Shown here: positions 17,086 through 28,128 of the stretch, in pieces
How positions within the stretch are numbered: the first letter of the stretch is position 1
Layout of the letters: every line of letters begins with the position of its first letter
Source: Arthrobacter sp. PsM3
GTDB lineage: Bacteria; Actinomycetota; Actinomycetes; Actinomycetales; Micrococcaceae
Reading direction: 5' to 3'
DNA length: 64,000 nt
Assembly (NCBI RefSeq): GCF_030433895.1
Contig: NZ_JARUXE010000028.1
Coordinates: forward strand, 1-64,000
Notes under the pieces: generated by a model
Seen by the model: only the letters and a program-made list of their open reading frames with translations
Database searches by the model: none
What the model was told of the DNA's origin: nothing
Made by a program: the position numbers and the translations under genes

Positions 17086-18366
17086 ATGGGCATCAACGCT
17101 TCCTTGAGTGCCAAGGACCTTACACACATCGACGCCCAGCTAGCGGCAACGGATGAGCTGCTGGAGCGGAACTACCCGGGAGACGACGGCACCCGCCAGC
17201 CAGTGCACACCGTCTATGTCCCGGCCGACCGCTTCACGCCGGGCTTCGCCGCCGACTGGGGCGCCCGGGCGCTGGCCGCGGCCGACGCCCACGGCGGACT
17301 GGAGCGGCTCGGCACCCTGCTCGGCCAGGACCCCGAGCTTGCCCACGCCGTGGCAACCCGCGTCGCCGCGAAGCTGGGCAGCGAACCGATCGAGGATCTC
17401 CGGCTGGACTTCGAGGACGGCTACGGGGACCGCGGTGACGATGCCGAAGACGCGGCCGCCGTCGCCGCCGCGGCAGCCGTCGCCGCTGCAGTGGCGGACG
17501 GCAGCGCCCCGCCATTCATCGGGATCCGGTTCAAGTGCTTCGAGGCGCCCACCCGCGCCCGCGGCCTGCGCACCCTGGACCTGTTTGTCTCCGGCCTGGC
17601 TGCCGCCGGCGAGCTGCCGGAAGGACTCGTCCTCACCCTGCCCAAGGTCACCACCGTGGCGCAGGTGCAGGCAATGGACTTCGCCGTGTCCCGGCTGGAG
17701 GAAATCCACTCGCTGCCCGCAGGCCGTCTGCGCTTTGAGGTCCAGGTCGAGACGCCGCAGCTGATCCTGGGCCCGGACGGCACGTCCCCGGTGGCGCAAC
17801 TGCCGCACGCCGTCCCCGGACGGATCAGCGCCCTGCACTACGGGACCTACGACTACTCGGCATCGCTGCAGATCTCCGCGGAATACCAGTCGATGGAACA
17901 CCCGGTGGCCGACTACGCCAAAGAGGTGATGCAGCTTGCCGTCGCCGGTACCGGCATCCGGCTTTCCGACGGCTCCACCAATGTCATCCCCGTCGGCGAC
18001 GGGGTGCTGGACGCCTGGCGGCTACACGGCCGGCTGGTCCGCCGCTCGCTGGAACGCGGGTACTACCAGGGCTGGGATCTCCACCCCGCCCAGCTGCCCA
18101 GCCGCTTCGCCGCCACCTACGCGTTCTACCGGCAGGGCCTTCCCGCCGCAGCCGCGCGGCTCCGCAACTATGTGGAGCGGATCGAGGGCAGCGTCATGGA
18201 CGAACCCGCCACCGCCAGGGCCCTCGCGGCCTTCGTGCTGCGCGGCGTCCAGTGCGGGGCCGCCGGAACGGAGGAAGTCCGCCAACTCACCGGCCTTGGG
18301 CTGCCCCAACTGACCACACTGGCCCACCCCCGGCTGGCCCAGCCTGCCGGCTCCCCCAACCACTGA
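17086..18366 (+). CDS. CitE/HpcH-like TIM-barrel protein (DUF6986-like)
   Basis: 426 residues. The LRLDFEDGYGDRG segment (about 106-117) and the FEVQVETPQLI segment (about 220) place Asp/Glu metal ligands as in the HpcH/HpaI aldolase-citrate lyase superfamily; IRFKCFEAPTRARG resembles the substrate-binding strand. The family is usually annotated as an aldolase or DUF6986 without a known reaction. It lies 3 bases after malate synthase and 35 before ureidoglycine aminohydrolase, so it probably acts on a glyoxylate-related or ureide compound: a lyase releasing glyoxylate, or an aldol/Claisen enzyme using it. Function is not established by the sequence. Confidence 0.65.
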   Translation: MGINASLSAKDLTHIDAQLAATDELLERNYPGDDGTRQPVHTVYVPADRFTPGFAADWGARALAAADAHGGLERLGTLLGQDPELAHAVATRVAAKLGSEPIEDLRLDFEDGYGDRGDDAEDAAAVAAAAAVAAAVADGSAPPFIGIRFKCFEAPTRARGLRTLDLFVSGLAAAGELPEGLVLTLPKVTTVAQVQAMDFAVSRLEEIHSLPAGRLRFEVQVETPQLILGPDGTSPVAQLPHAVPGRISALHYGTYDYSASLQISAEYQSMEHPVADYAKEVMQLAVAGTGIRLSDGSTNVIPVGDGVLDAWRLHGRLVRRSLERGYYQGWDLHPAQLPSRFAATYAFYRQGLPAAAARLRNYVERIEGSVMDEPATARALAAFVLRGVQCGAAGTEEVRQLTGLGLPQLTTLAHPRLAQPAGSPNH

Positions 18367-18401
18367 CCGTTGACTGACCTCTTCACAAAGGAGCGCACCC
18401 C

Positions 18402-19220
18402 ATGAGCAACTATTTTTCCCCCGAAGGCGGCCTGCCGCCGCAGACCCAGCTCCTCACCGACCGCGCCGTCGTCAAAGAGGCCTACACCGTCATCCCCAAA
18501 GGCGTGCTGCGCGACATTGTCACCAGCAACCTCCCCGGCTGGACCAAAACCCGTGCCTGGATCATCGCCCGGCCCATCGCCGGCTTCGCCACGACCTTCT
18601 CGCAGCTGATCGTTGAAGTGGCCCCGGGCGGCGGCAGCGACAAGCCCGAGGCAGAGACCGGCGTCGAGGGCGTCATCTTCCTCACCAAAGGCGCACTCAC
18701 GCTGACGCTCGACGGCGAGATCCACCACTTGGGGGCCGGCGGCTACGCCTACCTCGCCGCGGGCTCGGACTGGAAAGTCTCCAACGATGCCGCCCCCGGG
18801 GAGGCTGCCAGTTTCCAGTGGATCCGCAAGGCCTATGAGCCGCTGGACGGCTTCACGGCGAAGTCCTTTGTGACCCGCGATCAGGACGTCGAGCCCCGGC
18901 CCATGCCGGGCACCAACGGCGCCTGGGCCACCACGCGCTTCGTCGACCCGGACGATATGGCGCACGACATGCACGTCAACATCGTCACGTTCCAGCCCGG
19001 CGGCTCCATCCCGTTCGCCGAAACCCACGTGATGGAACACGGCCTCTTTGTCCTCGAGGGCAAGGCCGTCTACCGGCTCAACGACGACTGGGTGGAAGTC
19101 GAGGCCGGTGACTTCATGTGGCTCCGCGCCTTCTGCCCGCAGGCCTGCTATGCCGGCGGACCGGGCCCGTTCCGCTACCTGCTCTACAAGGACGTCAACC
19201 GGCAGATCCGCCTCACCTGA
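18402..19220 (+). CDS. allE: (S)-ureidoglycine aminohydrolase
   Basis: 272 residues, bicupin. The N-terminal YFSPEGGLPPQTQLLTDRA, the EGVIFLTKGALTL strand of cupin 1 and the FAETHVMEHGLFVLEGKAVYRL metal-binding strand of cupin 2 match the AllE/YlbA family (Glu, His and His ligands visible). The enzyme releases ammonia from (S)-ureidoglycine, giving (S)-ureidoglycolate. Last gene of the malic enzyme operon. Its substrate needs allantoate amidohydrolase, which is not in the window, so this gene implies the amidohydrolase branch rather than allantoicase. Confidence 0.88.
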   Translation: MSNYFSPEGGLPPQTQLLTDRAVVKEAYTVIPKGVLRDIVTSNLPGWTKTRAWIIARPIAGFATTFSQLIVEVAPGGGSDKPEAETGVEGVIFLTKGALTLTLDGEIHHLGAGGYAYLAAGSDWKVSNDAAPGEAASFQWIRKAYEPLDGFTAKSFVTRDQDVEPRPMPGTNGAWATTRFVDPDDMAHDMHVNIVTFQPGGSIPFAETHVMEHGLFVLEGKAVYRLNDDWVEVEAGDFMWLRAFCPQACYAGGPGPFRYLLYKDVNRQIRLT

Positions 19221-19309
19221 GCACGGCCGAGGCAGTGGGCCCGCGCCGCCTGGCGGCCGGGCCCCTGGCGGTGGTTCTGGGTCTTAGCGGCGCTTGCTAG
19301 CCTGAGGCT

Positions 19310-19471
19310 GTGAAATACGAATCGCTGTGGATCGGAATGCTCATTGGCGCCGCGCTCGGCCTTGCCATCGGAGTTGCCACCGCGGACAAGCCGTTCACGG
19401 GCCTGTTGATCGGCATTGGCGTCGGGGCGCTCGTGGGCCTGGCGGCCCGGAAGGATCCCTCCAAGGGGTAG
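19310..19471 (+). CDS. Small glycine-rich two-helix membrane protein
   Basis: 53 residues from a GTG start. Two hydrophobic Gly/Ala-rich segments (about 7-25 and 31-46) are joined by TADKPF, and the end is charged (RKDPSKG). The pattern resembles glycine-zipper membrane proteins, but no named family is recognised. A weak TGAGG precedes the start. Conserved frame use is plausible but unproven. It follows allE by 89 bp and may be read through from that operon. Confidence 0.5.
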   Translation: MKYESLWIGMLIGAALGLAIGVATADKPFTGLLIGIGVGALVGLAARKDPSKG

Positions 19472-19572
19472 AGAAATCCCCCTACCGACACACCACCCGG
19501 GGCAGATGGCTGTGCCCGAACAGGCAGGTCCCGCGCGATCGCCTGCAGCCGCATATCGCCTTAACGCACCCC

Positions 19573-19602
19573 TTGACTCTGGCACCCTACCTTCTCTAAA
19601 CT
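19573..19602 (+). promoter_or_regulatory. Promoter of the hyi-glxR-gcl operon
   Basis: TTGACT (19573-19578) and TAAACT (19597-19602) with an 18-bp spacer. The predicted start near 19609 falls inside the first operator, so binding there should block initiation. Confidence 0.65.
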
Positions 19603-19638
19603 TTTCATAAAGCAGAATCTTTATTCCATAAAGTGGAA
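19603..19638 (+). promoter_or_regulatory. Twin operators of the hyi-glxR-gcl operon
   Basis: TTTCATAAAGCAGAA (19603-19617, 14/15) and TTCCATAAAGTGGAA (19624-19638, 15/15, a perfect TTCCA-N5-TGGAA palindrome) start 21 bp apart. The first begins immediately after the -10 hexamer, the same layout as in front of the 70-residue protein gene. Confidence 0.75.
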
Positions 19639-19698
19639 ACTAGGCCGGACGACATAGACTCTGGCTCCAGCTCCCACCCACAGCGGAAAGAACCCACC

Positions 19699-20499
19699 AT
19701 GACGTACACCGTGAACTGCTCCATCCTGCTGACCGAGCTGCCCCTCCTCGAGCGGCCCGCCGCGGCGAAAGCCGCCGGCTTCGACGCCGTCGAGTTCTGG
19801 TGGCCCTTCGCGGCCTCGGTCCCCGGGGACGCCGAGCTCACCCGCTTCGAGCAGGCCATCACCGACGCCGGGGTCCAGCTCACCGGCCTCAACTTCAACG
19901 CGGGCGACATGCCCGGCGGCGACCGCGGCCTGGTGTCCTGGATGGGCCGCAACTCGGAGTTCAAGGACAACATCGACGTGGTGGCCGGCATCGGCGGTCG
20001 GCTCGGCTGCAGATCCTTCAACGCCCTCTACGGCAACCGGCAGGACGGACACACGCCTGAGGCGCAGGACGAACTGGCGGTCCGGAACCTCGCCGCCGCG
20101 GCCGAGGGGGTCGCCCGGATCGGCGGCAACGTACTGCTCGAACCGGTCAGCGGCGCCCCGCGCTACCCGCTCCTCAAGGCCGCGGACGCCGTTCAGGTCA
20201 TCTCCCGGGTGAAGGAGGAGACCGGTGCGGCGAACATCAAGCTCCTCGCCGACTTCTACCACCTGTCGGTCAACGGCGACGACGTTGCCGCCGTCATCGA
20301 AAAGCACGCCAAAGACTTCGGCCACATCCAGATCGCCGACAACCCCGGCCGCGGGGCTCCCGGAACCGGTGAGCTGCCCCTCGGCGAGTGGATCGCCCGC
20401 AGCCGCCAACTCGGCTACGACGGCTACATCGGCCTCGAATACAAGGCGCCTGCGGAAACCGCCTTCGCCTGGGCCATCCGCCAGCGCGCGGCCCGCTGA
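19699..20499 (+). CDS. hyi: Hydroxypyruvate isomerase
   Basis: 266 residues, xylose isomerase-like TIM barrel. The MTYTVNCSILLTELPLLERP start, FDAVEFWWPF, GLNFNAGDMPGGDRG, LLEPVSGAPRYPL and HIQIADNPGRGAPGTG segments are typical of Hyi; the Glu and His metal/acid-base residues are in those strands. It interconverts hydroxypyruvate and tartronate semialdehyde. The ATG at 19699 has GGAAAG upstream; an in-frame ATG at 19633 would put coding sequence inside the operator and is rejected. First gene of the operon hyi-glxR-gcl-glycerate kinase-allB. Confidence 0.9.
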   Translation: MTYTVNCSILLTELPLLERPAAAKAAGFDAVEFWWPFAASVPGDAELTRFEQAITDAGVQLTGLNFNAGDMPGGDRGLVSWMGRNSEFKDNIDVVAGIGGRLGCRSFNALYGNRQDGHTPEAQDELAVRNLAAAAEGVARIGGNVLLEPVSGAPRYPLLKAADAVQVISRVKEETGAANIKLLADFYHLSVNGDDVAAVIEKHAKDFGHIQIADNPGRGAPGTGELPLGEWIARSRQLGYDGYIGLEYKAPAETAFAWAIRQRAAR

Positions 20500-20564
20500 C
20501 CATTCCTCTCCGCCTCCGGTGCGAACCAGTCGCGCCACCGCCAAACTTCAGTGAAGGAACCATC

Positions 20565-21443
20565 ATGAGCAACGTTGCAGTCATCGGACTCGGAATCATG
20601 GGCCTGCCCATGGCCATCAACCTGGTCAACGCCGGCCACAACGTCACCGGCTTTAACCGCAGCCAGGACAAGATCGACAAGCTGGTCTCCGCAGGCGGCG
20701 TCGGCGCGGCCAGCATTGCCGACGCCGTCAAGGACGCCGACGTCGTTCTCACCATGGTGCCGGACTCCCCCGACGTCGAGGGCGTCGTCAGCGGCCCCGA
20801 CGGGGTGTTCGCCACCGCCAAACGTGGCGCCCTGTGGGTTGATGCCAGCAGCATCCGCCCGGACGTTGCCAAGCGGCTTGCCGGCGACGCGAGGGCAGCC
20901 GGCCTCCGGGCCCTGGATGCCCCGGTCTCCGGCGGTGAACAGGGCGCCATCGATGCCGCCCTGTCCATCATGGTGGGCGGCGAAGCGGCGGATTTCGAGG
21001 CCGCCCAGGATGTCCTCACCGCGGTGGGCAAGACCATCGTCCACGTGGGCCCGTCCGGCTCCGGCCAGACCGTCAAGGCAGCCAACCAGCTGATCGTCGC
21101 CGTCAACATCGAGGTCCTGGCCGAGGCCATCGCCTTCCTCGAGGCCTACGGAGTCGACACGGACGCGGCCCTCAAGGTCCTTGGCGGCGGACTCGCCGGC
21201 TCCAAGGTCCTGGACCAGAAGGGCCAGAAGATGCTGGACCGCAACTTCGACCCCGGCTTCCGCCTGTCCCTGCACCACAAAGACCTCGGCATCGTCACCT
21301 CGGCCGCCCGCGAAGCCAGCGTCGCCATACCCCTGGGCGCCGTCGTCGCGCAACTCGTCGCTGCCAGCGTCAACCAGGGCGACGGCGGGCTGGACCACTC
21401 CGGGCTCTTCAAGCAGGTCCTGCAGCTCAGCGGCCGCCAGTAA
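20565..21443 (+). CDS. glxR: Tartronate semialdehyde reductase
   Basis: 292 residues, beta-hydroxyacid dehydrogenase family. The N-terminal [15 protein letters not shown]ossmann loop, the substrate-binding [11 protein letters not shown] motif and the catalytic Lys in [10 protein letters not shown] are present. It reduces tartronate semialdehyde, the product of the next gene, to D-glycerate with NAD(P)H. AAGGA lies seven bases before the ATG. The 2-hydroxy-3-oxopropionate assignment rests on the operon; other beta-hydroxyacid dehydrogenases share these motifs. Confidence 0.9.
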   Translation: MSNVAVIGLGIMGLPMAINLVNAGHNVTGFNRSQDKIDKLVSAGGVGAASIADAVKDADVVLTMVPDSPDVEGVVSGPDGVFATAKRGALWVDASSIRPDVAKRLAGDARAAGLRALDAPVSGGEQGAIDAALSIMVGGEAADFEAAQDVLTAVGKTIVHVGPSGSGQTVKAANQLIVAVNIEVLAEAIAFLEAYGVDTDAALKVLGGGLAGSKVLDQKGQKMLDRNFDPGFRLSLHHKDLGIVTSAAREASVAIPLGAVVAQLVAASVNQGDGGLDHSGLFKQVLQLSGRQ

Positions 21444-21652
21444 GCAACGCGGCCCGGGCAACCGCCCGGTCCACCCCGGCCACACCGCCCGACCCGGCCC
21501 CAACCATCCCAGCCACCGCCGTCCGGGGGCCCTTCGACACGGACACGCCGGCCGCCGTCGTGATTTACGACGCCGGCACCCCCAAAGTGCCCCGCGACCG
21601 TTCGCGGGCCTTCCTTCCGCACACCCAAAAACAGATTTCCAAGGAGAACCCC

Positions 21653-23443
<1,791 letters not shown>

Positions 23444-23446
23444 GAA

Positions 23447-24631
23447 ATGCGCATTGTCATAGCTCCGGACAAGTTCAAAGGATCGCTCTCCGCGCCGGAC
23501 GTCGCGCGGCACCTGGCAGCAGGACTGCAGGCGGCAACCGGGTCCAACCTGGATGTTCTCCTGATTCCGGTGGCCGACGGCGGCGAGGGGACCCTGGATG
23601 CCGCCGTCGGCTCCGGCTTCACCCGCCGCAGCGCCGTCGTCAGCGGACCCACCGGGCAGCCGGTGACAGCGGACTTCGCGGTCCGCGGCCGGGAGGCGGT
23701 CATCGAGATGGCGGCCGCCTCCGGGCTCGCGCTCCTGCCCGGTGCCGGCCCCGACTCCGCCAGCGCCACGGGCGCCACCAGCCTGGGCACCGGGGAACTG
23801 ATCCGCGCGGCCCTGGATGCAGGCTGCCGGCAGATCATCCTCGGTGTGGGCGGCAGCGCGAACACCGACGGCGGGGCCGGCGTCCTGCAGGGGCTCGGCG
23901 CCCGGTTCCTCGACAGCCAGGGCAACGAACTTCCCCACGGCGGCGCGGCGCTGTCGCGGCTGGAGCGGATCGACTTCGCGGGCTTCGACCCCCGGCTGGA
24001 GGAAGCCCGCTTTGTGCTGGCCAGCGACGTCGACAACCCGCTGCTTGGCCCCGAGGGCGCCGCCGCGATCTTCGGACCGCAGAAGGGCGCCGGCCCCGCG
24101 GACGTGGATGCCCTCGACGCCGCGCTGGCCCGCTTCGTGGACGTGCTTACGGCGGAAATCGGGCCGCGGGCGGTCAAAGCCGCACAGTCCCCCGGCGCCG
24201 GGGCAGCCGGCGGGGTGGGCTACGCCGCCATCGCCGCGCTGGCGGCCACGCGCCGGCCGGGCATCGACGTCGTCCTCGAATTCACTGACCTGGCAGAGCG
24301 CCTGGCAGGCGCGGACCTGGTGATCACCGGCGAAGGAAGCCTGGATCAGCAAAGCCTGCTGGGCAAGACGCCGATCGGAGTCGCGCGGGCGGCCGCACGG
24401 GCAGGCGTCCCGGTCATCGCCGTCTGCGGACGCACCACGCTGGGCGCGGAGGAGCTCGCCGAATCCGGCTTCCGCGAGGTGCACGCTTTGACCGAGCTCG
24501 AAAGCAATGTAGACACATGTATAGCGCAGGCGGCAGCGCTGCTGGAACGCCTGGGGCGGAACATCGGCCTGCAGCTGGCGGCAACGGCCGGAGAACCCGC
24601 GGCAGTGAGCAAGGAGCGCCTGAATGCCTGA
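23447..24631 (+). CDS. Glycerate kinase
   Basis: 394 residues, GarK/GlxK type. The [20 protein letters not shown] start, [35 protein letters not shown] and [13 protein letters not shown] segments are family signatures. It phosphorylates D-glycerate from GlxR, feeding glycolysis; this class normally gives 2-phosphoglycerate. The start is three bases after the gcl stop and the end overlaps allB by eight bases, so translation is probably coupled. Confidence 0.92.
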   Translation: MRIVIAPDKFKGSLSAPDVARHLAAGLQAATGSNLDVLLIPVADGGEGTLDAAVGSGFTRRSAVVSGPTGQPVTADFAVRGREAVIEMAAASGLALLPGAGPDSASATGATSLGTGELIRAALDAGCRQIILGVGGSANTDGGAGVLQGLGARFLDSQGNELPHGGAALSRLERIDFAGFDPRLEEARFVLASDVDNPLLGPEGAAAIFGPQKGAGPADVDALDAALARFVDVLTAEIGPRAVKAAQSPGAGAAGGVGYAAIAALAATRRPGIDVVLEFTDLAERLAGADLVITGEGSLDQQSLLGKTPIGVARAAARAGVPVIAVCGRTTLGAEELAESGFREVHALTELESNVDTCIAQAAALLERLGRNIGLQLAATAGEPAAVSKERLNA

Positions 24632-25967
24632 AGAAACCTTTGACCTCGTCATCCGGGGGCAGCGCGTCCTCACCACGGCCGGGATCGCGCCGCGCGAAGT
24701 GGGAGTGCGCGGCGGCACGATTGTTGCCCTCGAACCGCTCGGCAACTGCCTGTCCGGCGCGCGAGTCATTGAGCTCGCCGACGACGAAACCCTGCTTCCC
24801 GGCCTGGTGGACACCCACGTCCACGTCAACGAGCCCGGCCGCACCGACTGGGAGGGCTTCGCCTCCGCCACCCGGGCCGCTGCCGCCGGCGGCGTGACCA
24901 CCATCATCGACATGCCGCTCAATTCCATCCCGCCCACCACCACGGTGGAAGGCCTCAAACTCAAACGCGAGGTAGCCGAGGAACAGGCGTTCATTGACGT
25001 CGGGTTCTGGGGCGGAGCCATTCCCGGCAACAAGGCGGCCCTCCGGCCGCTGCATGACGAGGGCGTCTTCGGCTTCAAGTGTTTCCTGCTGCACTCCGGT
25101 GTGGACGAGTTCCCGCACCTGGACGCGGACGAGATGGAGGAGGACATGGCCGAACTCAAGTCCTTCGATTCGCTCATGATCGTCCATGCCGAGGATTCCC
25201 GTGCGATCGACCGGGCCCCGCATCCGGGCGGCGACCAGTACGCAAAATTCCTGGCGTCCCGGCCGCGCGGCGCCGAGAACAAAGCCATCGCCGAGGTGAT
25301 TGAACGTGCCCGCTGGACCGGTGCCCGCGCCCACATCCTGCACCTGTCATCCTCGGACGCGCTGCCCATGATCGCCAGCGCCAAGCGCGACGGCGTCAAC
25401 CTCACCGTGGAGACCTGCCCGCATTACCTCACCCTGATGGCCGAGGAAATCCCCAACGGGGCCACCGCGTACAAGTGCTGCCCGCCCATCCGCGAGGCCT
25501 CCAACCGGGAGCTGCTCTGGCAGGGCCTTCAGGACGGCACCATCGACTGCATCGTCTCGGACCACTCCCCGTCCACCCTGGACCTCAAGGACCTGGACAA
25601 CGGCGACTTCGCCGTGGCCTGGGGCGGGGTCTCCTCGCTCCAGCTGGGCCTGTCCCTGATCTGGACGGAGGCCCGGCACCGCGGCATCCCGCTGGAACAG
25701 GTGGTGTCCTGGATGGCGCGGAAGCCCGCCGAACTCGCCCGGCTGAACACCAAGGGCCAGCTGGCCCTGGGATACGACGCCGACTTCTCCGTCTTCGCCC
25801 CCGACGAGGCTTTCGTGGTCGATGTTTCCAAACTCAAGCACAAGAACCCCATCACCCCCTACGACGGCAAGGCACTCTCCGGCGTGGTCCGCAGAACCTT
25901 CCTGCGCGGACAGGAGATCGACGGCCGGACCCCCGGCGGAAGGCTGCTCCGCCGCGGCGGAGTCTGA
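24624..25967 (+). CDS. allB: Allantoinase
   Basis: 447 residues, amidohydrolase superfamily. Zinc ligands His65 and His67 lie in [16 protein letters not shown], the carboxylated Lys152 in GFKCF, further His in VHAEDS and LHLSSSD, and the Asp in DCIVSDHSP. It opens allantoin to allantoate. The start overlaps the glycerate kinase end by eight bases (GAGCGCC upstream), placing it in the same IclR-controlled operon. Hydantoinases and dihydroorotases are relatives, but GFKCF and the operon favour allantoinase. Confidence 0.93.
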   Translation: MPEETFDLVIRGQRVLTTAGIAPREVGVRGGTIVALEPLGNCLSGARVIELADDETLLPGLVDTHVHVNEPGRTDWEGFASATRAAAAGGVTTIIDMPLNSIPPTTTVEGLKLKREVAEEQAFIDVGFWGGAIPGNKAALRPLHDEGVFGFKCFLLHSGVDEFPHLDADEMEEDMAELKSFDSLMIVHAEDSRAIDRAPHPGGDQYAKFLASRPRGAENKAIAEVIERARWTGARAHILHLSSSDALPMIASAKRDGVNLTVETCPHYLTLMAEEIPNGATAYKCCPPIREASNRELLWQGLQDGTIDCIVSDHSPSTLDLKDLDNGDFAVAWGGVSSLQLGLSLIWTEARHRGIPLEQVVSWMARKPAELARLNTKGQLALGYDADFSVFAPDEAFVVDVSKLKHKNPITPYDGKALSGVVRRTFLRGQEIDGRTPGGRLLRRGGV

Positions 25968-25975
25968 CGGCCGCC

Positions 25976-26527
25976 ATGGCAACCGAAGCCCATTCCCCGA
26001 GAGGCATATATCCGGGGCCGACCTTCGGGCCGCGGCTGAGGGCGCACGGTCTGGCCGTTTGGGTGACTCCCGGCGGCCAGGAAACAGGTGACGCCGAGCT
26101 GGCCCGCGCCGCCCGGCTGCTGCTGGAACGCGCCCTGAGACTTGTCCCGGAGGCCGAAGTCCACAGCTGGCCCACCCCCGAAGCTGCGCCACCGGCCGGT
26201 TCCGCCAGCCTCGTGAGCGTCGACCTTGCTGCGGGTGAGGTGCGACTGGACGGGCAGCGGGTGCCGCTGACCGGCGTGGAATTCAGGCTGCTGCGGTACC
26301 TGGTGGAGAATTGCTCCCGCATCGTGGGCCGGGAAGAGCTGCGGCTGTTCCTTGAATCGTTCGACTCGCCCGCGGCGGCCTCCCGCTCCATCGACGTCTA
26401 CGTGGGGCGCGTGCGGCGCAAGCTGCGCGGCGGGCGGCACGCCATCACCACCGTGCGTGGCGGCGGCTACCAGTTTGTGCCCGGACTTCATACCAAAGTG
26501 CGCGGGCCGGCGGAATACAGCATCTGA
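25976..26527 (+). CDS. Orphan OmpR-type winged-helix DNA-binding protein
   Basis: 183 residues. Residues ~80-175 form a Trans_reg_C winged helix: LTGVEFRLLRYLVENCSRIVG, a recognition helix in SRSIDVYVGRVRRKLRGG and the wing TTVRGGGYQF. The N-terminal ~75 residues have no receiver signature (no Asp/Lys phosphorylation motif) and are Pro/Ala rich. It begins eight bases after allB with no clear Shine-Dalgarno, so it is probably translated by coupling. It could be a phosphorylation-independent regulator of the ureide genes or of the downstream peroxiredoxin. The start is uncertain. Confidence 0.7.
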   Translation: MATEAHSPRGIYPGPTFGPRLRAHGLAVWVTPGGQETGDAELARAARLLLERALRLVPEAEVHSWPTPEAAPPAGSASLVSVDLAAGEVRLDGQRVPLTGVEFRLLRYLVENCSRIVGREELRLFLESFDSPAAASRSIDVYVGRVRRKLRGGRHAITTVRGGGYQFVPGLHTKVRGPAEYSI

Positions 26528-26615
26528 ACCAGGGGTTGTGCATCAGCAGCCCCTCTTTGTCCCCAGAGCGAGCTCCACCGACAGCCCCCAAGACCCCCCA
26601 CCCCGAAGGATCCCC

Positions 26616-27095
26616 ATGAGCACCAACCCCACCGTCAAGCTCCAGCCCGGAACCCCTGCCCCGGAATTCACGCTTCCGGACGCCGCAGGACAGAAGGTTT
26701 CGCTGGCCGATTACCGCGGCAAAAACGTCATCGTGTACTTCTACCCCAAGGCCGCCACCCCGGGCTGCACCACCGAGGCCTGCGATTTCCGCGACAGCCT
26801 GGCCTCCCTGCAGGGTTCCGGCTATGAGGTGCTGGGCATCTCCCCCGACGCCCCCGGGGCACTGGCCCGGTTCACCGGCGACTTCGCCCTGACATTCCCG
26901 CTGCTCGCCGACGAAGACCATGCCGTGGCGCTGGCCTACGGCGCCTGGGGCGAGAAACTCGTCAACGGCGAGGTCACCGAAGCGATCGTCCGCTCCACCG
27001 TGGTCCTCGACCCCGAGGGCAAGGTGACCCTGGCGCAGTACCAGGTCAAGGCGCAGGGCCACGTCGCCGCGCTGAAGGAAGAGCTCGGCGTCTAG
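26616..27095 (+). CDS. bcp: Thioredoxin-dependent peroxiredoxin, Bcp/PrxQ type
   Basis: 159 residues. The APEFTLPDAAGQKVSLADY start and YFYPKAATPGCTTEACDFRD motif hold the peroxidatic Cys and the resolving Cys five residues later (C-X4-C), typical of atypical 2-Cys PrxQ. It reduces hydrogen peroxide and organic peroxides using thioredoxin. GAAGGA precedes the ATG by five bases. Its position near urate oxidase and xanthine dehydrogenase, both peroxide sources, may be coincidence; it is 88 bp downstream of the winged-helix gene. Confidence 0.92.
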   Translation: MSTNPTVKLQPGTPAPEFTLPDAAGQKVSLADYRGKNVIVYFYPKAATPGCTTEACDFRDSLASLQGSGYEVLGISPDAPGALARFTGDFALTFPLLADEDHAVALAYGAWGEKLVNGEVTEAIVRSTVVLDPEGKVTLAQYQVKAQGHVAALKEELGV

Positions 27096-27108
27096 CCGCC
27101 TTGCGATT

Positions 27109-27170
27109 CCGCGGCGCTTTCGGACGCGCGCACCCCGGATCCGAGCCGCGCCTGTCCGAAAACGCGGCGG
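27109..27170. repeat. Dispersed palindrome family 2, copy 2
   Basis: 17-bp arms (27109-27125 and 27154-27170) with a few mismatches, sharing TTTCGGAC, a CCGGATCC centre and TGTCCG with the copy at 8969-9028. It lies between convergent bcp and methyltransferase genes. Confidence 0.75.
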
Positions 27171-27177
27171 AAACCGG

Positions 27178-28026
27178 CTATGCCCGCGTCCCTGCCACGA
27201 TGGTGGCCGAGGAGCGGAGCCGGATGGCGCCGTTGTGCTCGTAGCGGCCGAGCAGCTGGAAGACCTCGGAACGTATCAGCTCCCGGGATTCCGCGTCCGA
27301 GCTGGCCAGGCCCATCGCAACGGTGGTCGCAATGTCGGTCATGAACTCCCAGTAGCGATCCGGGGATTCGTGCACCAGGTCCGTGCTGACTTTCCGTTCG
27401 CTGACGTCGACGAGGCCGGCCTCGCGGAACCTGCTGGTCATCAGTCCTGCCGCTGCATACCGGAACAACCCCGGTGTCCCCGGGGGCGGCGGCGGGAGTT
27501 CCGTGTGGTGGGCCAGCGTGCCCAGGATCAGGCTTGCCCACGGGTTTTCCGCGGCCCGGCCCCACACGGCGGCGGTTATCCGCGCCCCGGGCCTGGCCGT
27601 CCGGACCATCTCCCGGAGCGCCGGCGCCATCGCGGGGAAGAACATGAATCCGAAGCGGCAAAACACAGCGTCGAAGGATTCATCTTCCAACGGCAGCGCG
27701 GCGGCATCGCAGACCTCGAACCGGACGTTGTGAAGGCCCCTGGCCTGCGCCTTGAGCTCGGCCACCTTGAGCATCCCGGCGGAAATGTCAGTCAGGACCA
27801 CCTGGCCGTCCGGCACCAGGGCCGCCGCCGTGAGCCCGGGCTCGCCCGTCCCTGACGCAACGTCCAGCACCGAGGCACCCGGCTGCAGCCGCGCCTCCTC
27901 AATAAGGGCGTCGCCGAACGGACCGTGCCAGCCGAGCAGTTCCGCATCCCATTTCTGCCAGCCTGCTGCGAACTGGTCCCAGATGATGCGCTGCTGGTCA
28001 CGGATGCTGTCCGCTGTGACTGACAT
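27178..28026 (-). CDS. Class I SAM-dependent methyltransferase
   Basis: 282 residues. The SAM-binding motif I is VLDVASGTGEPGL (about 53-65), followed by an acidic motif II in VVLTDISAGML and FDAVFCRFGFMFFP as motif IV. The layout resembles UbiE/COQ5-like small-molecule methyltransferases, with a C-terminal region that could shape the substrate site. GAGGAG lies eight bases before the ATG. Substrate unknown. Convergent with bcp and divergent from the next small membrane protein. Confidence 0.82.
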   Translation of the reverse strand: MSVTADSIRDQQRIIWDQFAAGWQKWDAELLGWHGPFGDALIEEARLQPGASVLDVASGTGEPGLTAAALVPDGQVVLTDISAGMLKVAELKAQARGLHNVRFEVCDAAALPLEDESFDAVFCRFGFMFFPAMAPALREMVRTARPGARITAAVWGRAAENPWASLILGTLAHHTELPPPPPGTPGLFRYAAAGLMTSRFREAGLVDVSERKVSTDLVHESPDRYWEFMTDIATTVAMGLASSDAESRELIRSEVFQLLGRYEHNGAIRLRSSATIVAGTRA

Positions 28027-28128
28027 GGTGCGACTCCTCACGCCCGGACCGCACCCTCCCCCAACCACTAGTGTGCTCCCGCCTCCCCGGCGGGAGCAAT
28101 GGCTGCCCGGGGCAGTAGGCTTAACGGC

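Noticed and set aside
19633..19698. Upstream ATG for hydroxypyruvate isomerase
   Set aside because: It would extend the protein by 22 unrelated residues and place coding sequence in the operator; ATG at 19699 has a ribosome-binding site and family N-terminus.
21444..21652. Extra small gene between glxR and gcl
   Set aside because: The open frame from 21560 merely extends gcl upstream; the true start has AAGGAG and matches the Gcl N-terminus.
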